DNA from: Janthinobacterium sp. FW305-129
GTDB lineage: Bacteria; Pseudomonadota; Gammaproteobacteria; Burkholderiales; Burkholderiaceae_D
Assembly (NCBI RefSeq): GCF_020858115.1
Contig: NZ_JACYMM010000006.1
Span: 186,001-250,000 of the forward strand
Length of the DNA: 64,000 nt
Reading direction: 5' to 3'
The translations under genes and the position numbers were made by a program. How positions within the stretch are numbered: the first letter of the stretch is position 1; each line of letters begins with the position of its first letter. Below are positions 17,098 to 28,683 of this stretch, piece after piece. The notes under the pieces were generated by a model. That model saw only the letters and a list, made by a program, of their open reading frames with translations, was not told where the DNA came from and did no database searches.

Positions 17098-18932
17098 AGG
17101 ATGAGCTTGGCGGGCATCGCCCCGCGCAGCGCATTGCACACGACAATCGCCTCGGCCCGCGCCAGCATGGCGCGCGTGATGACGGTTTCCTGCGCATCCC
17201 AGGCAGGATCGGCCAGCATGGTCGTGCGCTGCACGCCGGGCAGCAGGCCGCAGGACAGGGGCGGCGTGTGCCAGCGGCCGTCCAGCTTCACGAAGACATT
17301 GCTGCGCCCGCCCTCCGTCAGCTCGCCCCGTTCGTTAAAGAACAGCATGTCGAAGCCGCCTTGCGCTTCGGCCGCGCGCCACGCCGCGTCATAGCGCGCG
17401 CGCACGCTGCTCTTGTGGCGCAGGAACAGGTCGTCGGCCACGGTGGCGTCGGACGCCAGCAGGATGGTGACCGTGTCCGGCAAGGCGGTGAGGGCACCGC
17501 TTTGCGTCGTGAACCGGCCATCCTGGCGCAGCGCCAGGCGCAGGCGGAAGGGTGCGTCGTCGGGGCGTGCCGCGCAGGCCGCGTGCAGCGCCGCGCGGGC
17601 AGCGTCCGCATTCCAGGCAAAACCGAAGTAAGCGCAGGAAGTGGCCAGGCGCGCCAGGTGGCGCTCCTGCTGGCGGCAGCCGCCGGCCCGGTTCGCGTGC
17701 AGGGTCTCGAACAGTTCGAAGTCATTGCCCAGCCCCGTCAGGAAGCGGGCCTTGAGCTGGCACTCCGCAAATTCCTCGCCCGGGTCGCTGTCGAGGACGA
17801 TGCCGGCGCCCACGCCCATCTCGCCGCGCCGCAGGCCGCCAGGGCCGGCCGGTTGCAAGGCCAGCGTGCGGATCGGCACGGACATGCAAAAGTCGCCCAC
17901 GGCGTGGGCGGCGCTGGCGGCTGGCGGATCGAACCAGCCGATGGCGCCCGTGTAGATACCGCGCGGCGCCGGTTCCAGTTCGGCGATGATTTCCATGGTG
18001 CGGCGTTTCGGTGCGCCCGTGATCGAGCCGCATGGATACAAGGCCTGGAAGATGTCGGCCAGACTGGCATCGTCGCGCAAACGCGCCTGCACGGTGGATG
18101 TCATTTGCAGCACGCTGCTGTAGCGCGTCACCTGGAACAGGGCCGGCACCTTGACGGAGCCCGTGGCGGCGATGCGGCCGATGTCGTTGCGCAGCAGGTC
18201 GACGATCATCAGGTTTTCCGCGCGGTTTTTCGGGTCGCTGGCCAAGGCGGCGGCGCGGCGCGCGTTTTCGTCTGTTTGTTCAGGCGGGGCGGCCGGCGCC
18301 GTGCCTTTCATCGGGCGCGCCGTCAGCTCGCCCTGCGCATGGCGCACGAACAGTTCCGGCGACAGCGACAGCAGGGCGCCGCCATCGGGCAGCATCACCA
18401 GCGCGCCGTATGGCACGGGCTGGCGTTCCCGCAGCCGCGCATACAGGGCCAGGGGCGAGCCGAAGGCGTCGAAGCGCAGCCGATACGTATAGTTGACCTG
18501 ATAGGTGTCGCCAGCCACGATGTAGTCGTGGATGCGCCCCAGTGCGCGCGTGAATTCGGCCTGATCCACGTTCGCGCGGATGCCGGCGATGCCGGCCGGC
18601 GTTTCCATCGCCGGCGTACGTGCGGCCAGCCACTGCAGCACCTCGTCCTGCGACAGCTGGGTGCAATGTTTGAAGACGAGCACCTGCGCCAGCGGCGGCG
18701 CATCCGGGCCGGGGGCGCGCGGCGGCATGGCCAGCAAGTGCGCGCCCAGCTCGTAGCTGCACACGCTGACGGCGTACTGGCCGCGTTCCAAGGCCGCTTG
18801 CAGCCCTTCGAGCAGGGCCGGCCACTGCTCCCCCTCGCTGCACCGCAGGACCGCCGCCAGGCCCGTGTACAGGCGCGAACCGGCGCCGGGCGTGCTGGCG
18901 TCGTCGAGCAGGGCGAAACAGTCGGTATGCAT
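17094..18932 (-). CDS. pabB-pabC: Fused aminodeoxychorismate synthase component I and aminodeoxychorismate lyase
   Basis: 612 residues. Residues 1-400 are the chorismate-binding PabB part. Lys209 in RPMKGTAP marks it as PabB rather than TrpE, which has Ala there; CGSITGAPKRRTMEII and GVGAGIVLDSDPGEE complete the site. Residues 402-612 are the PLP-dependent PabC lyase, with the likely PLP lysine Lys507 in LRHKSSVRARYDAA and ELTEGGRSNVFV. Together they turn chorismate and ammonia into p-aminobenzoate for folate; a PabA amidotransferase is expected elsewhere. The start at 18932 lacks a clear ribosome site. Confidence 0.92.
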   Translation of the reverse strand: MHTDCFALLDDASTPGAGSRLYTGLAAVLRCSEGEQWPALLEGLQAALERGQYAVSVCSYELGAHLLAMPPRAPGPDAPPLAQVLVFKHCTQLSQDEVLQWLAARTPAMETPAGIAGIRANVDQAEFTRALGRIHDYIVAGDTYQVNYTYRLRFDAFGSPLALYARLRERQPVPYGALVMLPDGGALLSLSPELFVRHAQGELTARPMKGTAPAAPPEQTDENARRAAALASDPKNRAENLMIVDLLRNDIGRIAATGSVKVPALFQVTRYSSVLQMTSTVQARLRDDASLADIFQALYPCGSITGAPKRRTMEIIAELEPAPRGIYTGAIGWFDPPAASAAHAVGDFCMSVPIRTLALQPAGPGGLRRGEMGVGAGIVLDSDPGEEFAECQLKARFLTGLGNDFELFETLHANRAGGCRQQERHLARLATSCAYFGFAWNADAARAALHAACAARPDDAPFRLRLALRQDGRFTTQSGALTALPDTVTILLASDATVADDLFLRHKSSVRARYDAAWRAAEAQGGFDMLFFNERGELTEGGRSNVFVKLDGRWHTPPLSCGLLPGVQRTTMLADPAWDAQETVITRAMLARAEAIVVCNALRGAMPAKLIL

Positions 18933-18953
18933 GGGGACAGCCGCGGCGGTGAC

Positions 18954-19529
18954 CTACCCTAGCAGCATGGCGATTTGCAGCGCCGCTTCCTGGGATGGAT
19001 TGATCTTGAAGCCGCTCTTGGCGTAGCGGTGCCAGCGTCCGATGACGAAGCTGACGATCAGGGTGGCGCGCGCCGCCACTTCGCTTTCCTTGCCATGGCC
19101 TTCGGCGGCGGCCACGCGCAAGGCCTGCTTGAGCGCCAGCTCCACGCGGTCGTAGAACTGGTTCATGCGCACTTGCAGGCGCTCGTCCTCATTGACCAGG
19201 GCGTCGCCGATCAGCACGCGCGTCATGCCCGGATTGCTGATGGCGAAATTGAGCAGCATGCCGATGATGTCGCGCGTCTGCGTCATGCCGTCGCTGTGCT
19301 TTTCAGCGATCTGGTTGATCAGGCCGAAGACGCTCGACTCGATGAATTCGATCAGCCCTTCGAACATTTGCGCCTTGCTGGCGAAATGGCGGTACAGGGC
19401 TGCTTCCGAGACGGCCAGCCTGGCCGCCAGTGCGGCGGTGGTGATCTTTTCGCCTTTCGGCTGCTCCAGCATTGCGGCGAGGGCCTGAAGAATTTGTAGC
19501 CTGCGTTGGCCCGGCGGTGTGCTTGCCAT
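18954..19529 (-). CDS. slmA: Nucleoid occlusion factor SlmA (TetR family)
   Basis: 191 residues from ATG 19529. The N-terminal helix-turn-helix reads ITTAALAARLAVSEAALYRHF, then SKAQMFEGLIEFIESS, closely following E. coli SlmA (VSEAALYRHFPSK, SLIEFIEDS). SlmA binds specific chromosomal sites and antagonises FtsZ over the nucleoid, so it acts in cell division rather than as a drug-type regulator. It is 20 nt upstream of pabBC on the same strand. A longer in-frame start exists but has no family support. Its leader carries two stacked hairpins. Confidence 0.9.
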   Translation of the reverse strand: MASTPPGQRRLQILQALAAMLEQPKGEKITTAALAARLAVSEAALYRHFASKAQMFEGLIEFIESSVFGLINQIAEKHSDGMTQTRDIIGMLLNFAISNPGMTRVLIGDALVNEDERLQVRMNQFYDRVELALKQALRVAAAEGHGKESEVAARATLIVSFVIGRWHRYAKSGFKINPSQEAALQIAMLLG

Positions 19530-19577
19530 ATTTTCTCTTGTCGTTAAAAAAAATGCTGCCTTGATGGGGAGGTCCGT

Positions 19578-19617
19578 CACCGCCGCTAGCGGTGCAGCTT
19601 CCGGCGTCAACCGGAAG
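19578..19617 (-). other. Two consecutive perfect hairpins in the slmA leader
   Basis: On the + strand CACCGC (19578-19583) pairs with GCGGTG (19589-19594), and CTTCCGG (19598-19604) pairs with CCGGAAG (19611-19617). Both lie between the HAD gene stop and slmA. An 8-nt A-run at 19546-19553 reads as T8 on the minus transcript, but it is about 25 nt from the nearer hairpin, so this is not a simple terminator. Confidence 0.55.
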
Positions 19618-19631
19618 TCCAGGAGTCCCCT

Positions 19632-20366
19632 TCAACGCAGTCGGTGAAGGCGGCGTGCCAAATGCCGGACAGATTTTACTTTGACATCGACGTAAGCGGG
19701 GCGATTTAACGCCTTGGGCAGCTTCGCCACGCCGATCGGATCGGCCATTTTCAGGTATTGCGTGACCCAGGCCGTGCGCAGGCCCAGTCTTTTTGCGCCC
19801 TTCAGGTTGGCGAGGGTGTCTTCCACCAGGATGCAGCGGCCAGGGCGGACCTGGTGCTTGCGCATCAGTTTGCGCAGCATCAGGGTCGATGGCTTGGGCC
19901 GCAGCTGGCGGTGCACCTGCATCGCCTCGATGGCGACGTGGTGTGAAAAGTGCCGGCGCAGTCCCAGGTGGCGCATCACGTCGCTCGAATAGCGCAGCGG
20001 CGCGTTGGTGAGTAAAATTTTACGGCCAGGCAGGCGTTTGAGTAAAGCCCCCAGCCCCCGTTCGGCGCGTATCATGGCGCGCAAATCGTCGAAGGCGTGC
20101 GTCTCGTGTAAAAAATGCGCGGCCTGCACCTGATGGTGCTTGACCATGCCCAGCAAGGTGGCGCCATAGCGGCGCCAGTAAGCCGCGCGCGCCGCATTGA
20201 CGATGGCGTCGTCGGCCGGCGTCACGCCGTCGCCCAGCACCCGGGCAATATACGTGTTCATATTGGCCGTGATGGTGGGGAAGATGGCGTGCGAGGCATT
20301 GTGCAGCGTGTTGTCGAGGTCAAACAGCCAGACCGGCGACGAGCGGTTAAGATGGGACACAGGCAC
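19632..20366 (-). CDS. HAD-family hydrolase, pyrimidine 5'-nucleotidase type
   Basis: 244 residues. HAD motif I is LFDLDNTLHN with Asp16 and Asp18; motif II is LLTNAP; the conserved lysine is in LRPKPS; motif IV is LVEDTLANLKGAKRLG. This arrangement fits the pyrimidine 5'-nucleotidase/SDT1 type, which dephosphorylates small phosphorylated metabolites. It is transcribed toward slmA and divergently from the TraB-like gene, 51 nt apart. The exact substrate is not readable. Confidence 0.82.
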   Translation of the reverse strand: MPVSHLNRSSPVWLFDLDNTLHNASHAIFPTITANMNTYIARVLGDGVTPADDAIVNAARAAYWRRYGATLLGMVKHHQVQAAHFLHETHAFDDLRAMIRAERGLGALLKRLPGRKILLTNAPLRYSSDVMRHLGLRRHFSHHVAIEAMQVHRQLRPKPSTLMLRKLMRKHQVRPGRCILVEDTLANLKGAKRLGLRTAWVTQYLKMADPIGVAKLPKALNRPAYVDVKVKSVRHLARRLHRLR

Positions 20367-20417
20367 GAGAGTCTTTGCTAGCGAGAGAAGATGAAAAATT
20401 CAACAATCAGGAAAACC

Positions 20418-21326
20418 ATGCGACGCCAGATTATAGTGATGTTTTGCGGATTATTCTTGCTGCCGTTGCAGGCGGCCTTCGCCGAGGCGCCACCCGTGGC
20501 GCAAAACCGGGGCGCCCTGTTCAAGGTGCAGGACGCGGGCCACACCCTGTATCTGTTCGGTACCATCCACGTGGGCGCGCCCGATTTTTATCCGCTCGAA
20601 CCGACCGTGACGCAGGCGTTGCTCCAGGCAGGGGCGCTGGCGCTGGAGATCGATCCCGGCGCCGATCCGCGTAAGGCTGTGAGCGCCGTGCTGAAATACG
20701 GCATGGAGGCGCCGGGCAGCAAGGTGCCTGCCGACTGCCGCCAGACCCTGGCCCCGCGCCTGGCGCCGCTGTTGCAAAAATACGGCATTCCAGCCGAGTC
20801 GGTGGCGCCGATGAAGCCGTGGATGCTGGCCAGCATGCTGGCCATCGGCGAGTTTTCCACCCTCGGCTACCGCTCCGACCTGGCCGTCGACAATTATCTG
20901 TCGCAGCAGGCCAAGGCGCGCAAGATCCCCGTGCTGGAACTCGAATCGATGGAAGGCCAGATGGCGCTGTTTGGCGCCATGTCGCCGGCCGACCAGTGCC
21001 GCTTCCTGGAAGACGGCGTGGCGTCGATCGAGGACCAGGAGCAAAGCCAGGAAGCGCGCGAGATCGCCGATGCCTGGCGCAACGCCGACGCGGCTGCCTT
21101 TGACAAGCTGGCGGCCAAGGCTGCGCAAGACCCCTCGTTCGCCGCGCAATTCGTGCAAAAGGTGTTGCTGGATGGCCGCAACCCGGCCCTGGCCGACGGC
21201 ATCGCCAAGCTGCTGGCGCGCGAAAAGCACAGCCTGGCCGCCATCGGCGTGCTGCACCTGGTCGGAGCGAAAAGCGTGCCGGATTTATTGCGTCAGAAGG
21301 GCTTGAAGGTCGAGCGGGTGTATTGA
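20418..21326 (+). CDS. TraB/GumN family protein, exported
   Basis: 302 residues from ATG 20418, chosen because AGGA lies 5 nt upstream and the product begins with a clean signal peptide (to LPLQAAFA). ATG 20391 would add nine residues with poorer spacing. Family marks are LFGTIHVGAP at 47-56, ALEIDPG, LAVDNYL, LELESMEGQM and the C-terminal AIGVLHLVGAKSV. The fold resembles TIKI-type metalloproteases, but the function of bacterial members is unproven. A tandem hairpin repeat follows the stop. Confidence 0.85.
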   Translation: MRRQIIVMFCGLFLLPLQAAFAEAPPVAQNRGALFKVQDAGHTLYLFGTIHVGAPDFYPLEPTVTQALLQAGALALEIDPGADPRKAVSAVLKYGMEAPGSKVPADCRQTLAPRLAPLLQKYGIPAESVAPMKPWMLASMLAIGEFSTLGYRSDLAVDNYLSQQAKARKIPVLELESMEGQMALFGAMSPADQCRFLEDGVASIEDQEQSQEAREIADAWRNADAAAFDKLAAKAAQDPSFAAQFVQKVLLDGRNPALADGIAKLLAREKHSLAAIGVLHLVGAKSVPDLLRQKGLKVERVY

Positions 21327-21354
21327 AACGCGGAGGCGATGCGGGCGACAGATA

Positions 21355-21450
21355 GCAGAGCAGATGGAAAAATGTTCAGGGCAAGGCGTACTGACGAAGA
21401 CAGTACGCATGTACGGCGAGGCGAGGCAACGCAGCCATGGACATTTTTTA
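21355..21450 (+). repeat. Hairpin-forming tandem repeat, unit A
   Basis: Unit A is about 88% identical to unit B (21467-21561) with a 112-nt period. Its arms 21368-21382 and 21434-21448 can form a 15-position stem with one G-U and one G-A pair on the + strand. An inner hairpin GTACTG/CAGTAC with a 7-nt loop is perfect in this copy. Confidence 0.8.
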
Positions 21451-21466
21451 CTATGAGGAGATGACG

Positions 21467-21561
21467 GCAGAGCAGATGGAAAAGTGTTCAGGGCAAGGCG
21501 GACTGACGAAGACAGTACGAATGTACGGCGAGGAAGGACAACGCCGCCATGGGCATTTTTA
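21467..21561 (+). repeat. Hairpin-forming tandem repeat, unit B
   Basis: Arms 21480-21494 and 21546-21560 pair as in unit A. Both arm substitutions relative to A turn A-U pairs into G-U pairs and so keep the stem on the + strand, but not on the minus strand. The inner hairpin loses one pair (GGACTG/CAGTAC). Confidence 0.8.
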
Positions 21562-21581
21562 CAGCTGCGGGGAAAGTATAC

Positions 21582-21656
<75 letters not shown>

Positions 21657-21658
21657 AT

Positions 21659-21688
21659 AAAAAATCGGCGCTGGGTGAATTGCGCCGA
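21659..21688 (-). terminator. Terminator-like stem-loop between argB and tRNA-Thr
   Basis: TCGGCGC (21665-21671) pairs with GCGCCGA (21682-21688) across a 10-nt loop. On the minus strand it is followed by a run of six T (21659-21664). It lies 8 nt past the argB stop and ends only 2 nt before the mature tRNA 5' end. Confidence 0.65.
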
Positions 21689-21696
21689 ATTATTTT

Positions 21697-22620
21697 TTAG
21701 TGCGAACGGATCATAGTACCAAAAGCCTGCTCGGTCAACACTTCCAGCAATAATGAGTGTTCGATGCGGCCATCGATGATGTGCACCGTGTTCACGCCGG
21801 ACTTGGCGGCGTCGAGCGCGGACGAGATCTTCGGCAGCATGCCGCCCGAGATCGTGCCGTCGGCGAACATCTCGTCAATTTCACGCGCCGACAGGTCGGT
21901 CACCAGGTTGCCCTGCTTGTCCTGGACACCGGCGATGTTGGTCATCATGATCAGCTTTTCCGCTTTCAGGATTTCCGCGATCTTGCCAGCTACCACGTCG
22001 GCGTTGATGTTGTAGGCCTGGCCATCCTGGCCGAAACCGATCGGCGAAATGATGGGAATGAAGGCGTCGTCCTGCAGCGCCTTGACGACGGCCGGGTTGA
22101 TCGCGTCGATCTCGCCGACAAAGCCGATGTCGAGGAATTCGCCCGGATGTTCGCGGTCCGGCATCTGCATCTTGCGCGCGCGGATCAAGCCGCCATCCTT
22201 GCCCGTCAGGCCCACGGCCTGGCCGCCGTAATGGTTGATCAGCATGACGATATCCTGCTGCACTTCGCCGCCCAGCACCCACTCCACCACTTCCATGGTT
22301 TCTTCATCGGTGATGCGCATGCCTTGCACGAAGGTGCCTTGCTTGCCGATTTTTTTCAGCGCGTTGTCGATCTGCGGTCCGCCGCCGTGCACCACGACCG
22401 GATTCATGCCGACCAGCTTGAGCAGGATGACGTCGCGCGCGAAGCCGTGTTTCAGGCGTTCGTCCGTCATGGCATTGCCACCGTATTTGATGACGATGGT
22501 CTTGCCATGGAAATTGCGGATGTAGGGGAGGGCCTCGGCCAGAATCTGCGCCTTGATTTGCGGCGACACCGCCGTCAAGTCGTCATTCATGTCCAGGTTC
22601 AAGTTAGCTAGTTGATTCAT
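21697..22620 (-). CDS. argB: Acetylglutamate kinase
   Basis: 307 residues. It phosphorylates N-acetyl-L-glutamate, the second step of arginine synthesis. Amino-acid-kinase fold marks are [41 protein letters not shown] and [15 protein letters not shown], the last typical of ArgB. Length fits the family with a short N-terminal extension ([14 protein letters not shown]). It is cytoplasmic. The terminator-like stem and a tRNA gene follow directly. Confidence 0.95.
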   Translation of the reverse strand: MNQLANLNLDMNDDLTAVSPQIKAQILAEALPYIRNFHGKTIVIKYGGNAMTDERLKHGFARDVILLKLVGMNPVVVHGGGPQIDNALKKIGKQGTFVQGMRITDEETMEVVEWVLGGEVQQDIVMLINHYGGQAVGLTGKDGGLIRARKMQMPDREHPGEFLDIGFVGEIDAINPAVVKALQDDAFIPIISPIGFGQDGQAYNINADVVAGKIAEILKAEKLIMMTNIAGVQDKQGNLVTDLSAREIDEMFADGTISGGMLPKISSALDAAKSGVNTVHIIDGRIEHSLLLEVLTEQAFGTMIRSH

Positions 22621-22692
22621 GGCGAGTCCGGAAAATAGATTTGTGCGATTTTACAGGGAAGAAGAAAATCCTGGAGGCATTATAGGGCGATC

Positions 22693-22722
22693 TTGTTGTA
22701 TTTTCCCTGATGATCCTATAGT
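22693..22722 (+). promoter_or_regulatory. Candidate sigma-70 promoter for the CWC gene
   Basis: TTGTTG (22693-22698) and TATAGT (22717-22722) are separated by 18 nt. They lie about 100 nt upstream of the small Cys-rich gene in an A/T-richer stretch. Confidence 0.35.
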
Positions 22723-22821
22723 CTGGCCCGATATGTTCCCCAGCCAGCCCTTTTACTGCCCGTTACATCTGCGTCGCATTCCGGCGCAGCATGACACACA
22801 CTTGTCAATTCAAACATAGCC

Positions 22822-23025
22822 ATGAGCCAGTGCAGCCTGTGCGGCGCCACTTTCCAGTGTGGCCAGCTTGACCCGAACGCCAAGGAACCCTGCTGGTGCG
22901 TCGCCCTGCCGCCGGCCGTTCCCGTACCCGGCAGCGCTGCCGTGGGCTGCTGGTGTCCCGCCTGCCTGCAAGAGCGCATCGCCACCCTGGCGTCCCCTGC
23001 AAAAGCCATAACGTCGGCTAAATAA
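22822..23025 (+). CDS. Small cysteine-rich CWC-type protein
   Basis: 67 residues with nine cysteines, arranged as CSLCGATFQCG at the N-terminus, then PCWCV and CWCPACLQ. This matches my memory of the Cys-rich CWC Pfam family, presumed to bind zinc or an iron-sulphur cluster. No function is established. No strong ribosome site precedes the ATG (CATAGCC). It stands alone between argB and the hybrid kinase. The motif spacing makes it a convincing gene despite its size. Confidence 0.75.
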   Translation: MSQCSLCGATFQCGQLDPNAKEPCWCVALPPAVPVPGSAAVGCWCPACLQERIATLASPAKAITSAK

Positions 23026-23119
23026 GTGCTTCGGCATGCAATTGCTTTGCAATAAACCTTGCATTCCGTAGGGGAATACGTTCAGACTTCGATTTTTAAG
23101 AATTTCTTATAGGAAAGTT

Positions 23120-26167
<3,048 letters not shown>

Positions 26168-26198
26168 CAAGGATAACTATGCAGAGCGAAGGACGGGC

Positions 26199-27350
26199 AT
26201 GAAAGCGCCGGCAAGCAAGCCAACCATCCTGGTGGTCGACGACACGCCAGACAATATCGACCTGTTGCGCGCGGTGCTGGAAGACGATTACCGCACCAAG
26301 ATCGCCGTCAATGGCGAGCGTGCCCTGAAGATCGCCGCCGGCAGCGACCAGCCCGACCTGATCCTGCTCGACATCATGATGCCGGGCATGAGCGGCTACG
26401 ACGTGTGCCGCGCGCTGAAGAGCGATCCCGCCACGGCCGGCATACCCGTCATTTTCGTGACCGCCATGAGCGAAGTGGCCGACGAGCAGCTGGGCCTGGC
26501 CCTGGGGGCCGTCGACTACATCACCAAGCCGATTTCGGCGCCCATCGTGCTGGCGCGCATCAGGACGCAACTGGCGATGAAGCAGATGCAGGATTTTTTG
26601 CGCGACCAGAACCACTACCTGGAAACGGAAGTGGAGCGCCGCGTGCAGGAAGTGGCGGCGCTGCAGGACGTCACGATCCACGCCATGGCTTCGCTGGCCG
26701 AGACGCGCGACAGCGAGACGGGCAACCATATCCGCCGCACCTCGCACTACCTGAAGGCGCTGGCCGAGAAAGTGCGCAGCCTGCCGCGTTTCCGCGATTT
26801 TTTGACGGACAAGAATATCGAACTGCTGTTCAAGACGGCGCCGCTGCACGATATCGGCAAGGTGGGCATCCCCGACCATATCCTGCTCAAGCCGGGGCGT
26901 TTCGAGCCGCACGAAATGGCCATCATGAAAACGCACACCACCTTGGGGCGCGACGCCATCCTGGCGGCCGAGCATGAGCTGGGCATCGAAGTCGATTTCC
27001 TCAAGTACGCGAAAGAGATCGCCTACAGCCACCATGAAAAATGGGATGGCAGCGGCTACCCGCAAGGCCTGGCGGGCGAAGCCATCCCGATTTCGGCGCG
27101 CCTGATGGCGCTGGCCGACGTATACGACGCCCTGATCAGCCGGCGCATCTACAAGCAGGGCATGGACCATGCGCAGGCCGTGCAGATCATCGTCGAGGGG
27201 CGCGGCACGCATTTCGACGCCGAGATCGTCGACGCCTTCCTGCAGATCCAGGACCAGTTCATCGCCATCTCCACCCGCTATGCCGACGGCGTGTGCGAGA
27301 TCGCCGACAAGCAGCGGCAGATCGCGCCGTTCGCCGAAAACATCAGCTGA
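26199..27350 (+). CDS. Response regulator with HD-GYP domain, probable c-di-GMP phosphodiesterase
   Basis: 383 residues. Receiver domain 8-125 with phospho-acceptor Asp58 (LILLDIMMPG) and Lys110; a short coiled stretch 128-155; then an HD-GYP domain with the metal-binding HD pair at 217-218 (LHDIGKVGIPD) and the HHEKWDGSGYP motif, GYP at 286-288. All key metal residues are present, so hydrolysis of c-di-GMP is likely. Ribosome site GAAGGA precedes ATG 26199. The gene follows the hybrid kinase, its probable phosphodonor. Its end overlaps the convergent esterase gene by 8 nt. Confidence 0.92.
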   Translation: MKAPASKPTILVVDDTPDNIDLLRAVLEDDYRTKIAVNGERALKIAAGSDQPDLILLDIMMPGMSGYDVCRALKSDPATAGIPVIFVTAMSEVADEQLGLALGAVDYITKPISAPIVLARIRTQLAMKQMQDFLRDQNHYLETEVERRVQEVAALQDVTIHAMASLAETRDSETGNHIRRTSHYLKALAEKVRSLPRFRDFLTDKNIELLFKTAPLHDIGKVGIPDHILLKPGRFEPHEMAIMKTHTTLGRDAILAAEHELGIEVDFLKYAKEIAYSHHEKWDGSGYPQGLAGEAIPISARLMALADVYDALISRRIYKQGMDHAQAVQIIVEGRGTHFDAEIVDAFLQIQDQFIAISTRYADGVCEIADKQRQIAPFAENIS

Positions 27351-28629
27351 CGGTCTTGAAGAAGCGCAGCATCTCCCGGCTGGCGTCCGGCCCTTTGCCG
27401 TCCGTATAGCTGCCGTTGTTGCTGCCGCCGGACCAGGCATGGCCGGCGCCGTGGATGACCCAGTGTTCTCCCAGCGGCGAGCCATCGGCCTGGCTGTGCG
27501 TGGTGCGCGTGTAGCGGTGGCCGTTCGGCACGCTGCCGTCGACGGATGCGGCCCTGGCCGCCTTGCCGCCCGCCTGGCTGCGCACGCCCTGGGCGATCAG
27601 TTCATCGCCATTGCGCGGGTTGACGGTGGTGTCGCGGTCGCCGTGAAAAACGATGATGGGCACGCCGCCGGCCGGCGCCTTGCGCTGGGCATTGGGCATG
27701 GCGCCGCCCTTCATGGCTGCCAGCGCCGACGGCAAGTCCTGCGCCGAAGCGAAGGGCAGTCCCGAATGCACGCCGACGGCGGCAAACAGGTCGGGGTACA
27801 GGGTGCCGACGATGACGGCCATGGCACCGCCCGCCGACAGGCCGGCGACGAACACTTCGCGCTCGTTGACCGGGTAGTCGTCGATGACTTGCTGGGCGAT
27901 GCCGGCGATCAGCGACGGTTCTCCCTGGTCGCGCTGCTGGTCGATGGCGTTGAACCAGTTCCAGCAGCGCGAACTGTTGGCGCCCTGCGTCTGCGCCGGA
28001 TAGACGACAAAACACTCCTTTTCTTCGGCCAGTGCATTCATCTGCGTGCCGGCGGCGAAATCGTCGGGATTTTGCGTGCAGCCGTGCAGCATGACGATCA
28101 GCGGCATGGCCTGGCCGTGATAGCTGCTGGGGATATACAGCTTGTACGAACGCGTGCCCGCATGGTTGCGGTACACGCCGTCGATGAACTGCGCGCCAGC
28201 GGGTATTTCCGCCGGCGTGGCGGCCGGCGCGTTGAAGCCGGGCGGATGGAAATTCGGCAGCTCGAAGCTGGGCATGTCGAAGCTGTGCTGGCCCAGGCCG
28301 GCCGGCACGCCCAGGCGCGCCATGAAGTCCTGCGCGAAATCCTGCGCCGCCTGCGCGGGCGTGGGCGGCACCGATGCCGCTTCCGGTGCGGCTTCCGCTT
28401 GCGGCTGCCCGGCCCGGGCCTGCGCCTGCGCCTGCGCTGGTGCCGGTGGTGGATTAATGTCGCGCATCGGCTGCGGTGGCGGCGCTTGCGTGGACGCTGC
28501 CGGCGGCGGCGTCAGGCCGGCCGCAGACAGCGCCTGCTGGATCGCTTCGGTGGCGGCGGCAGGGCCGCTGCCCATCAGATTACGGGTCGCTGCGCGCATC
28601 TGCGCCAGCATGTTGAGAGGTAGTTTCAT
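27343..28629 (-). CDS. PHB depolymerase family esterase with Pro/Ala-rich N-terminal region
   Basis: 428 residues from ATG 28629, which has AAGGA 5 nt upstream; an ATG two codons earlier is too close to that site. Residues 30-105 are low-complexity Pro/Ala/Gln. The catalytic alpha/beta hydrolase domain (about 150-428) has MLHGCTQNPDDFAAG, lipase box AGLSAGGAMA, acid loop FHGDRDTTVNP and histidine loop GAGHAWSGG. No signal peptide is seen. The family covers PHB oligomer and feruloyl-type esterases. A ribbon-helix-helix regulator gene lies 54 nt upstream on the same strand. Confidence 0.85.
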   Translation of the reverse strand: MKLPLNMLAQMRAATRNLMGSGPAAATEAIQQALSAAGLTPPPAASTQAPPPQPMRDINPPPAPAQAQAQARAGQPQAEAAPEAASVPPTPAQAAQDFAQDFMARLGVPAGLGQHSFDMPSFELPNFHPPGFNAPAATPAEIPAGAQFIDGVYRNHAGTRSYKLYIPSSYHGQAMPLIVMLHGCTQNPDDFAAGTQMNALAEEKECFVVYPAQTQGANSSRCWNWFNAIDQQRDQGEPSLIAGIAQQVIDDYPVNEREVFVAGLSAGGAMAVIVGTLYPDLFAAVGVHSGLPFASAQDLPSALAAMKGGAMPNAQRKAPAGGVPIIVFHGDRDTTVNPRNGDELIAQGVRSQAGGKAARAASVDGSVPNGHRYTRTTHSQADGSPLGEHWVIHGAGHAWSGGSNNGSYTDGKGPDASREMLRFFKTVS

Positions 28630-28683
28630 GACCATCCTTAACGGTGCCGCGCATCGGCCGGGTCATCGCCGCAAACCAATACG

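Noticed and set aside
28380..28540. Short tandem repeat in DNA (GCCTGCGCCTGCGCCTGC region)
   Set aside because: It encodes the Ala/Gln-rich arm of the esterase and is explained by that low-complexity protein segment.
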